This document shows, in pieces, positions 1 through 6,726 of a DNA stretch of 8,618 nt (positions are counted from its first letter, which is position 1; every line of letters begins with the position of its first letter). The notes beneath the pieces are model-generated. The model was not told the DNA's origin. It saw nothing but the letters and a program-made list of their open reading frames with translations, and ran no database searches. Location: the NCBI GenBank assembly GCA_903889815.1, contig CAISYX010000115.1:1-8618 (forward strand). The letters run 5' to 3'. Origin of the DNA: an uncultured Gammaproteobacteria bacterium. Lineage in GTDB: Bacteria; Pseudomonadota; Gammaproteobacteria; Pseudomonadales; Pseudohongiellaceae. The translations under genes were made by a program, and so were the position numbers.

Positions 1-449
1 CATCCTCCGCCAAACTTGAGCACTGCGACAGAGCTTTCAAAGATTTCTTCCAAAGTCACTACGCCACCATGCGCTGCAAGTGAGGGGTTGATTTCGTTGT
101 ACAGGACGTAATTGACGCGGTCCTCAAGAGGGCTGTCATCCTGAATTTGCGGAAGCCGGGAATTAGGCGCTTTGATGGTTAACTGTCCGCCCATCGCATC
201 TTTGGAGTAGTCCACAACGGCGTCTTTGAGATACGGAATGCTGCGCTGTTCTATGTAGGTGTTGAATTCACTGTAGGTCCGCAGCTCATCGGTCTCCTGA
301 TTTTCACCTGGACGGCAGAATGAAATGCAGGTCTCTGCCTTTGGAGTGCCCGCATCGAGAATGAAGACACGAACTGCTATTCCTTCACAGTCCTGTTTGC
401 GCAGTAGTTCGGACAAGTATTCCTGTGCAGATTCAGTGATTTTGATCAT
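1..449 (-). CDS. nfuA: NfuA, Fe-S cluster carrier protein (C-terminus cut by window edge)
   Basis: NfuA is a cytosolic carrier that accepts a 4Fe-4S cluster and passes it to apo-enzymes such as aconitase and lipoyl synthase. I translated the minus strand by eye: 149 residues starting MIKITESAQEYLSELL, an N-terminal degenerate A-type-carrier domain (about 1-95) with the NfuA motif LDAGTPKAETC, then the start of the Nfu domain with RVNYVLYNEINPSLAAHGG and FGGG at the edge. The next two bases (TG) begin the first cysteine codon of the expected C-x-x-C cluster site, which in E. coli NfuA is Cys149/Cys152, so numbering agrees to within one residue. The start ATG has AGGA 6 nt upstream. The gene is divergent from metH and has an IscR-type operator in its promoter. 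The cluster-binding cysteines lie outside the window, so their presence is inferred. Confidence 0.95.
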   Translation of the reverse strand, partial: MIKITESAQEYLSELLRKQDCEGIAVRVFILDAGTPKAETCISFCRPGENQETDELRTYSEFNTYIEQRSIPYLKDAVVDYSKDAMGGQLTIKAPNSRLPQIQDDSPLEDRVNYVLYNEINPSLAAHGGVVTLEEIFESSVAVLKFGGG

Positions 450-505
450 GGAGTATCCTGCTTGATCGATTCAAATTTGGCGCGAGTTTACGCTAAGTTT
501 GCAGC

Positions 506-511
506 AATATA
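506..511 (-). promoter_or_regulatory. Possible -10 element of the nfuA promoter
   Basis: Read on the minus strand this is TATATT, in an AT-rich patch directly downstream of the IscR-type operator and about 57 bp before the nfuA start codon. No good -35 hexamer lies 16-18 bp further up. The -35 position falls inside the operator, as expected for a promoter repressed by IscR. The placement is by eye and tentative. Confidence 0.4.
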
Positions 512-512
512 A

Positions 513-537
513 ATAGCCGACTAAATTGCTTGGGTAT
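513..537. promoter_or_regulatory. IscR type 1 binding site (predicted), nfuA-metH divergent promoter
   Basis: This 25-bp palindromic stretch matches the E. coli IscR type 1 consensus as I recall it (ATA-S-YY-GACT-RWWW-YAGT-C-RR-S-TAT) at 22 of 25 positions. The outer ATA/TAT, the left GACT half-core, the AT centre and the RRSTAT end are all present. The mismatches are confined to the right half-core (positions 528, 529 and 531). IscR carrying a 2Fe-2S cluster binds such sites and represses Fe-S assembly genes; in E. coli nfuA (yhgI) is a known member of that regulon. The site lies 64 bp upstream of the nfuA start and covers the expected -35 position for nfuA. It also covers the -35 position expected for the opposing metH promoter. 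No iscR gene is in the window, so its presence in the genome is inferred. Confidence 0.8.
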
Positions 538-554
538 TACGTGTGCCTGCGCGC

Positions 555-560
555 TAGAAT
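555..560 (+). promoter_or_regulatory. Possible -10 element of the metH promoter
   Basis: TAGAAT matches the sigma-70 -10 hexamer at 5 of 6 positions. A -35 hexamer at the usual 17-bp spacing would fall at 532-537 (GGGTAT, poor), inside the IscR-type site. Transcription would begin near 567 and leave a leader of about 100 nt before metH. The weak -35 suggests either a weak or an activated promoter, or a different true start. Confidence 0.35.
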
Positions 561-643
561 GCTCCGACCGCAACATGCTGCACTGGATGACTTCTGATAA
601 ACTGCGCGCCTTTTCTAATGCAACTGCCCGATCGCCGACTTCA

Positions 644-655
644 TTTCGATCGAAA
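644..655. promoter_or_regulatory. 12-bp perfect palindrome just upstream of metH
   Basis: TTTCGATCGAAA is a perfect palindrome with no loop, ending 11 bp before the metH start codon. Its form suits a dimeric DNA-binding protein better than an RNA hairpin. It does not match the MetJ box (AGACGTCT) or the MetR pattern (TGAA-N5-TTCA). A 12-bp palindrome can occur by chance, so an operator role is only a suggestion. Confidence 0.25.
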
Positions 656-666
656 CATGAGAGCTC

Positions 667-3600
667 ATGATGCCAAACGTACTTCCCGAACAGCGCCTTC
701 TTAACGCCTTGCAACGTCGGATTCTGGTACTGGATGGCGCCATGGGCACCATGATCCAGGCCCACAAACTGACCGAAGCAGACTTTTGCGGTGAGCGCTT
801 CGCGGATTGCGAGCAGTTTCTTGCCGGCAACAATGACCTGCTGACGTTGACGCGCCCCGATGTGATTGGCCAGATCCATCGGGAATATCTGCTTGCCGGC
901 GCCGACATCATTGAAACCAATACCTTCAATTCCACGGCGGTATCACAAGCGGATTACCACTTGCAGGCACTTGCCTATGAGCTGAATTACGAAGCTGCGC
1001 GCCTTGCCAGAGGCATCTGTGATGAAGTGGAAAGGCAGACACCAGACAAGCCGCGTTTTGTTGCAGGCGTCATCGGCCCGACCAGCCGCACAGCGTCAAT
1101 CTCGCCTGATGTGAATGACCCTGCCTTTCGGAATGTCACTTTTGAGGAGCTGGTTGAAAACTACCTGGTGTGCGCTGAAGCCTTGGACAAGGGTGGCGCG
1201 GATATTCTGCTTGTTGAAACCATTTTCGATACCCTGAACGCCAAGGCTGCCATCTTTGCGATTCAGGAGTATTTTCAGCGCAGCAATCGCAAGTTGCCCA
1301 TCATGATTTCTGGCACGATCACTGACGCCAGCGGACGCACGCTTTCCGGCCAAACGGTCGAAGCTTTCTGGAATTCGGTGGCCCATGCAAAGCCCATTTC
1401 AATTGGTTTCAACTGTGCCTTGGGAGCAGCGCAACTGCGTCCCCACATTGAAGAGATCTCGCGCCTGGCCGGAACACATGTGTCAGCCCATCCGAATGCG
1501 GGCTTGCCCAATGCGTTTGGTGAATATGACCAGAGTGCCAGAGAGATGGCAGACATCATCGAGGAATTTGCCAGCAGCGGCTTCCTCAATATCGTAGGCG
1601 GTTGTTGCGGGACTACGCCATTGCATATTCGTGCTGTCGCCGAAGCGGTCGAGCGTTATCAACCGCGGACCATTCCAGCAATTGCGCCAGCCTGTCGTCT
1701 GAGCGGACTTGAGGCCTTCACTATCAATGCAAACTCATTGTTCGTGAACGTCGGGGAACGCACCAATATCACAGGCTCGAAGCGCTTCGCCCGGCTGATC
1801 CGCGAAGGCGATTTCAATACGGCACTCGAGGTGGCGCTGCAGCAAGTGGAGGCAGGTGCTCAGATAATTGATATCAACATGGATGAAGGCATGTTGGACT
1901 CCAATGCCGCGATGTCACGTTTTCTTCGACTGATCGCATCCGAACCGGATATCAGCCGCGTTCCGATCATGATCGACTCCTCGAAGTGGGAGATTCTGGA
2001 GACTGGCCTCAAATGCATTCAGGGCAAGGGAATCGTCAATTCCATCAGTCTCAAGGAAGGCGAAGCAGACTTCATTGCCAAGGCGAGGCTGTGCATGCAG
2101 TACGGCGCTGCTGTGGTGGTGATGGCTTTCGACGAAACCGGACAGGCTGACACGTTTGCGCGCAAGTGCGCCATTTGCAAGCGCAGCTATGATCTTCTGG
2201 TCAATACCGTCGGCTTTGCGCCTCAGGACATCATCTTCGACCCGAACATCTTCGCCGTCGCCACAGGTATCGAAGAGCACAACAACTACGCAGTGGACTT
2301 CATACAGAGCTGCGAATACATCAAGCGCGAACTGCCGCACGCCCTGATTTCCGGAGGTGTCAGCAATGTTTCCTTCTCGTTCCGGGGCAATGAACCGGTG
2401 CGCGAAGCTATCCACTCTGTATTCCTGTACCACGCCATCAGGGCCGGACTCAGCATGGGCATCGTCAACGCAGGCCAGCTGGCCGTGTATGACGGTATAC
2501 CCGCCGATCTTAAGGAGCGGGTCGAGGATATCATCCTGAACAGACGCCCAGACGGAACAGACAGATTGATGGAGATCGCTGGCAGATTCAGCGGTGAATC
2601 CAGTCTGGAGAGTCATGAGGACGTGCAGTGGCGAGACCAGGATGTGCGCGCAAGGATAGCGCACGCACTGGTGAAGGGCATTACGCGTTATATAGAGCAG
2701 GATACCGAGGAGGCAAGGCAACAGTTTGAGGAGCCAATTCAAGTCATCGAGGGTCCGCTCATGGATGGCATGAATGTCGTTGGGGACCTCTTTGGCAGCG
2801 GCAAGATGTTTCTGCCGCAGGTGGTCAAGAGTGCCCGTGTCATGAAGCAGGCCGTCGCTTATCTGTTGCCCTACATCGAAGAGAGCAAGAAGGGTCAGGT
2901 TGTCAAAGCCAAGGGAAAGATCCTGCTGGCGACTGTCAAGGGCGACGTACACGATATTGGCAAGAATATCGTCGGAGTCGTCCTGGGCTGCAACAACTAC
3001 GACATCATCGACCTTGGCGTCATGGTGTCTTGCGAGAGAATTCTGCAGTCCGCTATCGACGAGAATGTCGACATCATCGGGTTAAGCGGGCTTATAACGC
3101 CTTCTCTTGACGAAATGGTGCATGTTGCCAAGGAGATGCAGCGCCTTGGATTCACGATTCCATTGCTCATCGGTGGCGCTACAACATCCAAAGCCCATAC
3201 AGCAGTGAAGATCGAGCAGAACTATCTCAACAACGCCACTGTGTATGTGCCGGATGCCTCAAGGAGCGTGACGGTCGTCAGCAGCCTGCTGAGTGAGGAT
3301 GGCCAGGCTGAGTTCAAACGACAGATTCGCGCAGAATACGATGCCGTGCGGGAACGCAATGCCAATCGAGATCAGCGCAAGAGTCTCATCAGTTTTGAAT
3401 CCGCCACGGCCAACGCGCTGCAACCGGACTGGAGCCGTTACCGGCCTGTGGCGCCAGCGTTCCTGGGTACCAGGGTGTTCGATGATTATCCGTTGGAGGA
3501 CCTTGTACCCTATATTGACTGGACCCCGTTCTTTATTACGTGGAGCCTCGCTGGCAAATATCCCGCAATTCTGCAGGACGGTGTTGTAGGCGAAGCCGCC

Positions 3601-4359
3601 AGAGATCTGTTCAAGGACGCACAGGCCATGTTGCACCAGATTATCGATGGCAGGTTGCTAAAGGCGCAGGCAGTCGTGGGGTTCTGGCCTGCTGCCCAGC
3701 GAAATCTCAATGATGTTGTCTTGTTTGCGGATGATTCCCGGCAGGCCGAACTGGCTTGTTTCAACTTCCTGCGCCAGCAGGCAGGCAAAGCGCCCGGAAT
3801 ACCCAATCTCTCTCTTGCTGATTTTGTCGCACCAGAAGAGAGTGCAATCACCGACTATGTTGGCGGATTTGCAGTGACTACAGGGATCGGCGCTGATGAG
3901 CTTGCCAAGCAGTTTGAGCGCGAAAACAATGATTACAATGCGCTGATGGTAAAGGCCTTGGCTGATCGTCTTGCAGAAGCCTTCGCGGAAAGACTGCATC
4001 AGCGAGTGCGTCGCGAATTCTGGCCGTATGCCTCGAATGAATCGTTAAGCGCAGAGGAGCTGATAGAGGAAAAGTACCAAGGAATCAGGCCGGCACCGGG
4101 CTATCCCGCGTGTCCAGAACACTCTGACAAAGTAGCCCTTTTCGAATTGCTTGGCGTTGATGGCCGTATCGACATGGCGTTGACGGAAAGTTTTGCAATG
4201 ACGCCAGCGGCCAGTGTCAGCGGCTTCTATTTTGCGAACCCCGAGTCACGCTACTTCTCGGTTGGCAAGATCAATGATGATCAGGTGCATTCACTTGCCG
4301 AACGCAAGGGTCTGGGAATTGAGGAAGTGTCGCGACTTCTCGGCCCGAATCTGGTTTGA
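667..4359 (+). CDS. metH: MetH, cobalamin-dependent methionine synthase
   Basis: MetH transfers a methyl group from 5-methyltetrahydrofolate to homocysteine through methylcobalamin, giving methionine and tetrahydrofolate in the cytosol. At 1230 aa it is the same size as E. coli MetH (1227) and has all four modules. The homocysteine domain (about 1-350) has its zinc ligands Cys250, Cys313 and Cys314. The pterin-binding domain (about 358-640) includes FVNVGERTNITGSKRF. The cap and B12 domain (about 655-890) carries GDVHDIGKN with cobalt ligand His762, plus GLSGLITPSLDEM. The reactivation domain (about 925-1230) has YIDWTPFF with Asp951, RPAPGYPACP at 1141-1150, and ESFAM. All catalytic residues are intact. 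The start is slightly ambiguous: two ATGs stand in tandem at 667 and 670, and the weak GAGAG at 659-663 is better spaced (6 nt) for the second. No cobalamin or SAH riboswitch is visible in the leader. Confidence 0.98.
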   Translation: MMPNVLPEQRLLNALQRRILVLDGAMGTMIQAHKLTEADFCGERFADCEQFLAGNNDLLTLTRPDVIGQIHREYLLAGADIIETNTFNSTAVSQADYHLQALAYELNYEAARLARGICDEVERQTPDKPRFVAGVIGPTSRTASISPDVNDPAFRNVTFEELVENYLVCAEALDKGGADILLVETIFDTLNAKAAIFAIQEYFQRSNRKLPIMISGTITDASGRTLSGQTVEAFWNSVAHAKPISIGFNCALGAAQLRPHIEEISRLAGTHVSAHPNAGLPNAFGEYDQSAREMADIIEEFASSGFLNIVGGCCGTTPLHIRAVAEAVERYQPRTIPAIAPACRLSGLEAFTINANSLFVNVGERTNITGSKRFARLIREGDFNTALEVALQQVEAGAQIIDINMDEGMLDSNAAMSRFLRLIASEPDISRVPIMIDSSKWEILETGLKCIQGKGIVNSISLKEGEADFIAKARLCMQYGAAVVVMAFDETGQADTFARKCAICKRSYDLLVNTVGFAPQDIIFDPNIFAVATGIEEHNNYAVDFIQSCEYIKRELPHALISGGVSNVSFSFRGNEPVREAIHSVFLYHAIRAGLSMGIVNAGQLAVYDGIPADLKERVEDIILNRRPDGTDRLMEIAGRFSGESSLESHEDVQWRDQDVRARIAHALVKGITRYIEQDTEEARQQFEEPIQVIEGPLMDGMNVVGDLFGSGKMFLPQVVKSARVMKQAVAYLLPYIEESKKGQVVKAKGKILLATVKGDVHDIGKNIVGVVLGCNNYDIIDLGVMVSCERILQSAIDENVDIIGLSGLITPSLDEMVHVAKEMQRLGFTIPLLIGGATTSKAHTAVKIEQNYLNNATVYVPDASRSVTVVSSLLSEDGQAEFKRQIRAEYDAVRERNANRDQRKSLISFESATANALQPDWSRYRPVAPAFLGTRVFDDYPLEDLVPYIDWTPFFITWSLAGKYPAILQDGVVGEAARDLFKDAQAMLHQIIDGRLLKAQAVVGFWPAAQRNLNDVVLFADDSRQAELACFNFLRQQAGKAPGIPNLSLADFVAPEESAITDYVGGFAVTTGIGADELAKQFERENNDYNALMVKALADRLAEAFAERLHQRVRREFWPYASNESLSAEELIEEKYQGIRPAPGYPACPEHSDKVALFELLGVDGRIDMALTESFAMTPAASVSGFYFANPESRYFSVGKINDDQVHSLAERKGLGIEEVSRLLGPNLV

Positions 4360-4401
4360 CATCTGCCGGCAACGGCGCTTCAAGGCTATACAGGACTCAC
4401 A

Positions 4402-4626
4402 ATGCAAGAATCAGACAATCAAGAACTAGCGAAAGAAGCGGAGAAGGTGCCGTTCTGGAGGATGATGCTGAGCGTGATGCAAGCGAGTTTCGGCGTGCAG
4501 AGCAAGAAAAACAAAGAGCGGGATTTTGCGAGCGGCAGCATCAAGGGTTTTGTAATCGCTGCCCTTGTGTTCACCATACTTTTCGTCGTTACAGTGGCAA
4601 CGGTCGTTAATCTGATATTGCCATGA
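4402..4626 (+). CDS. DUF2970 family single-pass membrane protein
   Basis: This is a 74-residue protein of unknown function. Its N-terminal cytosolic part (1-46) is charged and contains the DUF2970 signature: FWRMMLSVMQASFGVQS (18-34), then a basic KKNKER run and RDF at 40-42. One strongly hydrophobic segment (about 48-71) follows and ends at the C-terminus, so it is probably an inner-membrane protein with its N-terminus in the cytosol. The start ATG has AGGA 6 nt upstream (4392-4395). It begins 42 bp after metH ends, with no terminator-like hairpin in the gap, so co-transcription with metH is likely. Family assignment is from recognised motifs; no biochemical role is known to me. Confidence 0.85.
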   Translation: MQESDNQELAKEAEKVPFWRMMLSVMQASFGVQSKKNKERDFASGSIKGFVIAALVFTILFVVTVATVVNLILP

Positions 4627-4642
4627 TGCAGCGTTTGCAGCC

Positions 4643-4679
4643 GGCAGCCCTGACAAGGCAACTCAGATCAGGGCTAGCC
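4643..4679. terminator. Hairpin between convergent genes (terminator-like, no T-tract)
   Basis: AGCCCTGA (4646-4653) and TCAGGGCT (4668-4675) form a perfect 8-bp stem with a 14-nt loop. GGC/GCC extends it by 3 bp with one bulged A at 4676. It lies between the stop codons of two convergent small membrane-protein genes, where a bidirectional terminator would be expected. Neither strand has a U-run after the stem, so intrinsic termination would be weak. It may instead be a transcript-end stabiliser. Confidence 0.45.
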
Positions 4680-4692
4680 AGCAGCGGAAAGC

Positions 4693-4830
4693 TCAACGGC
4701 TGGCGAAAAACACAGCCATTGTCACAATGATAAGTACCAGTGAGAGCATGGCCAGTGCATCGGCGCTGCTGTTGGCATCCATTTCCTGCTGATCAATTTC
4801 GGGGGATTCGCTGACGTCGTGATGGCTCAT
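4693..4830 (-). CDS. Small single-TM membrane protein, 45 aa, unrecognised
   Basis: I do not recognise this protein. Read by eye on the minus strand, it starts MSHHDVSESPEIDQQEMD and is 45 residues long. The N-terminal half (1-25) is strongly acidic. It is followed by one hydrophobic helix, ALAMLSLVLIIVTMAVFF (about 25-42), and the short basic end ASR. The charge pattern suggests an acidic N-terminus outside and the C-terminus in the cytosol. Support for a real gene is a good ribosome site (AGGAAG, minus strand, 4839-4844, 8 nt before ATG), a plausible upstream promoter and a clean hydrophobic segment. It converges on the DUF2970 gene and is divergent from cysI. It could be a small accessory subunit or regulator of a membrane complex, but nothing here shows which. 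Confidence 0.65.
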   Translation of the reverse strand: MSHHDVSESPEIDQQEMDANSSADALAMLSLVLIIVTMAVFFASR

Positions 4831-4878
4831 GGTCGGATCTTCCTGAGAGTTGGGGACTGATGATAGAAGCACTGCGGC

Positions 4879-4906
4879 ATTCTAATGTCTCAACTTTCTT
4901 AAGCAA
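4879..4906 (-). promoter_or_regulatory. Possible promoter of the 45-aa membrane protein gene
   Basis: On the minus strand, TTGCTT (4901-4906) and TAGAAT (4879-4884) are separated by 16 bp. The -10 matches the sigma-70 consensus at 5 of 6 positions and the -35 at about half. Transcription would start near 4872, giving a leader of about 42 nt that contains the AGGAAG ribosome site. Confidence 0.4.
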
Positions 4907-4922
4907 GTGAAAAATCGCGCAA

Positions 4923-4974
4923 GTCCGGATTTTCTGACGCCGGACAGCCAGTTCGAGCGACGGCATGAACTGGC
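4923..4974. repeat. Two adjacent inverted repeats upstream of cysI
   Basis: The first repeat is GTCCGG (4923-4928) with CCGGAC (4940-4945), a perfect 6-bp stem with an 11-nt loop. One base later comes GCCAGTTC (4947-4954) with GAACTGGC (4967-4974), a perfect 8-bp stem with a 12-nt loop. Both sit upstream of the probable cysI start of transcription; the second reaches into the -35 element. They could be operators for a sulfur regulator, or hairpins of an upstream transcript. I cannot assign them to a known factor. Confidence 0.45.
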
Positions 4975-4999
4975 ACTTGCTCCGGTCATTCATTACAAT
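4970..4999 (+). promoter_or_regulatory. Possible cysI promoter
   Basis: CTGGCA (4970-4975, 4 of 6 to the -35 consensus) and TACAAT (4994-4999, 5 of 6 to the -10 consensus) are 18 bp apart. Transcription would begin near 5006, leaving a leader of about 62 nt before cysI. The -35 overlaps the right arm of the inverted repeat at 4947-4974, so a protein bound there could control the promoter. Confidence 0.45.
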
Positions 5000-5001
5000 T
5001 G

Positions 5002-5024
5002 CCGGCCGCATTTTTTCGGGCCGG
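5002..5024 (+). repeat. GC-rich inverted repeat in the cysI leader
   Basis: CCGGCC (5002-5007) and GGCCGG (5019-5024) form a perfect 6-bp GC-only stem. The 11-nt loop contains six T residues. It lies just downstream of the predicted -10 and 44 bp before the cysI start codon. A run of T in the loop rather than after the stem argues against an intrinsic terminator. It could be a transcribed hairpin or a protein site. Confidence 0.4.
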
Positions 5025-5067
5025 AACTTAATTCCAATGAACCTAGGAAGCACAACACCCCTGAATC

Positions 5068-6726
5068 ATGTATCAATACGACGAATACGACCACCAGATG
5101 CTTGCCGATCGCATTGCCCAGTTTCGCGACCAGACAGCGCGATTCCTGAGCGGCGAACTGGCGCCCGCAGAGTTCCTGCCCCTGCGACTGCAGAACGGCT
5201 TGTATGTTCAGCGCCTTGCACCGATGCTGCGAATCGCCATTCCCTATGGCATGTTGTCCAGCAAGCAACTGCGCAAACTTGCCTATATTGCCGATCATTT
5301 TGACAAGGGCTATGGGCACTTCACAACACGGCAGAACATTCAATTCAATTGGCCTGCCATTGCTGACGTCCCCGATATTCTTGCGCATCTGGCCGAAGTT
5401 GAGATGCATGCCATCCAGACTAGCGGCAACTGCATTCGCAACACAACGACGGACCAGTTCGCGGGCAGCGCTGCGAACGAAATAGAGGACAGCCGTCCAT
5501 ACTGCGAAATCATCCGCCAGTGGTCCACTTTCCATCCGGAATTTGCCTATCTGCCGCGCAAGTTCAAGATTGCAGTGTGTGGCACCCAAGACGATCAGGC
5601 TGCAACGCAAGTGCACGACATCGGCCTGTTCATCGTTCGCAACGATGAAGGTGAAACAGGATTCCGAGTACTGGCGGGTGGTGGACTTGGACGGACCCCA
5701 GTGATTGGCAAGGAAATTCGTGCGTTTCTGCCAAAGCAACACTTGTTGAGTTACCTCGACGCCATCCTGCGCGTGTACAACCGGGAGGGACGACGCGACA
5801 ACAAGTACAAGGCACGCATCAAGATTCTCGTTAAAGAGACAGGCGTCGACAACTTCCGTGAGAAAGTGGAAAAGGAATGGCGCAAGCTCAAAGACGGTCC
5901 ACTGACATTGACGGACTCGGAATTTCAACGCTGCAAACGCTTTTTCCACGATCCAGCATACAAACACTTCGGGCCCCAAAGCCCCGCGCTGGAAAAAGCA
6001 CTGAATACCGATGTGCTGTTCTCCAACTGGTACGAGCAAAACGTCAGTGTCCACAAGAAGCCCGGCTATGGAATAGTCACTATTTGCCTCAAGAAAACCG
6101 GCGTCGCGCCTGGTGATCTGACGAGCGCACAAATGAATTTCGTAGCCGATCTGGCCGAGCGCTACAGTTTCGGTGAACTGCGTGTCAGCCACGAGCAGAA
6201 TCTGATTCTGGCGGACGTCGAGAAGGATGCGCTCCACTCCCTCTGGCGCGAATTGAAGTCGCAAGACTTGCACGCTCCCAATCTTGGCCTGCTGACAGAC
6301 ATCATTTGCTGCCCCGGCGGCGACTTCTGCTCGCTGGCCAATGCCAAATCAATTCCGATAGCCGAGGCAATCCAGCGGCGCTTTGATGATGCAGAGCGTC
6401 TGCGACAGATCGGCAAACTCAGCGTCAATATCTCAGGCTGCATGAATGCCTGCGGTCACCATCACGTCGGCAATATCGGCATCTTGGGCGTGGACAAGAA
6501 AGGCGCCGAGTTTTACCAAATATCCCTGGGCGGAAGCGCCGAAAACACAACGGCACTGGGCGATATCATCGGGCCTTCTTTCGCCCAAGAGGATGTTCCA
6601 GAGGTGATGGACAAGCTGATTGGTGTTTTCGAGCGCCACAAACTCGCTGATGAGCGTTTCGTGGACACCTACCGACGCATCGGCATGACCCCGTTCAAGG
6701 AGGATATCTATGGCAAAGCTGATTAA
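5068..6726 (+). CDS. cysI: CysI, assimilatory sulfite reductase (siroheme, 4Fe-4S)
   Basis: This cytosolic enzyme reduces sulfite to sulfide by six electrons at a siroheme coupled to a 4Fe-4S cluster. The 552-aa protein is close to Pseudomonas CysI along its whole length, including the MYxYDEYD start, which supports the ATG at 5068. Cluster ligands are Cys415 and Cys421 (CPGGDFC) and Cys458 and Cys462 (CMNAC), the typical C-x5-C and C-x3-C pairs. The basic residues that bind the anion and siroheme are present: Arg88 (TTRQN), Arg124 (CIRN), and Lys165 and Lys167 (LPRKFK). It is a stand-alone hemoprotein; no CysJ-type flavoprotein is in the window. Its ribosome site is poor: the nearest AGGA is 19 nt before the ATG. 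A related siroheme nitrite reductase is possible from the family alone, but the DUF934 neighbour favours sulfite. Confidence 0.94.
   Translation: MYQYDEYDHQMLADRIAQFRDQTARFLSGELAPAEFLPLRLQNGLYVQRLAPMLRIAIPYGMLSSKQLRKLAYIADHFDKGYGHFTTRQNIQFNWPAIADVPDILAHLAEVEMHAIQTSGNCIRNTTTDQFAGSAANEIEDSRPYCEIIRQWSTFHPEFAYLPRKFKIAVCGTQDDQAATQVHDIGLFIVRNDEGETGFRVLAGGGLGRTPVIGKEIRAFLPKQHLLSYLDAILRVYNREGRRDNKYKARIKILVKETGVDNFREKVEKEWRKLKDGPLTLTDSEFQRCKRFFHDPAYKHFGPQSPALEKALNTDVLFSNWYEQNVSVHKKPGYGIVTICLKKTGVAPGDLTSAQMNFVADLAERYSFGELRVSHEQNLILADVEKDALHSLWRELKSQDLHAPNLGLLTDIICCPGGDFCSLANAKSIPIAEAIQRRFDDAERLRQIGKLSVNISGCMNACGHHHVGNIGILGVDKKGAEFYQISLGGSAENTTALGDIIGPSFAQEDVPEVMDKLIGVFERHKLADERFVDTYRRIGMTPFKEDIYGKAD
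6697..6703 (+). promoter_or_regulatory. Strong ribosome binding site of the DUF934 gene, inside cysI
   Basis: AAGGAGG is a near-perfect Shine-Dalgarno sequence ending 6 nt before the ATG at 6710 and lying within the last codons of cysI. It fixes the DUF934 start and shows that the 17-bp overlap with cysI is real. It contrasts with the weak site of cysI itself. Confidence 0.85.

Noticed and set aside
462..474. TTGA-N5-TCAA inverted repeat in the nfuA leader, resembling a LysR-type or MetR site
   Set aside because: Arms are only 4 bp, the bases differ from the MetR pattern, and the site lies between the promoter and the nfuA start codon.
561..666. Cobalamin or SAH riboswitch in the metH leader
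   Set aside because: No B12-box-like sequence and no SAH-riboswitch core seen; the leader of about 100 nt is too short for a cobalamin riboswitch.
657..704. Short reading frame (15 codons) starting 10 bp before metH and overlapping its start, a possible upstream regulatory ORF
   Set aside because: No ribosome site of its own and no methionine or cysteine codon run; easily a chance ATG.
1915..2952. 345-codon minus-strand frame antisense to metH
   Set aside because: It lies wholly within the conserved metH coding sequence and its product resembles no family; it is a shadow of metH codon use.
4971..4980. TGGCAC directly followed by TTGC, resembling a sigma-54 -24/-12 promoter
   Set aside because: The two elements are adjacent; sigma-54 promoters need about 5 bp between TGGCAC and TTGC.
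4793..5053. 86-codon minus-strand reading frame from a GTG, overlapping the 45-aa gene and the cysI promoter
   Set aside because: Composition is unlike a folded protein, it runs through the inverted repeats and promoter region, and no family is recognisable; the 45-aa frame on the same strand has better signals.
4993..6273. 426-codon minus-strand frame antisense to cysI
   Set aside because: It is a shadow of the conserved cysI frame and runs into its promoter; no recognisable protein motif.
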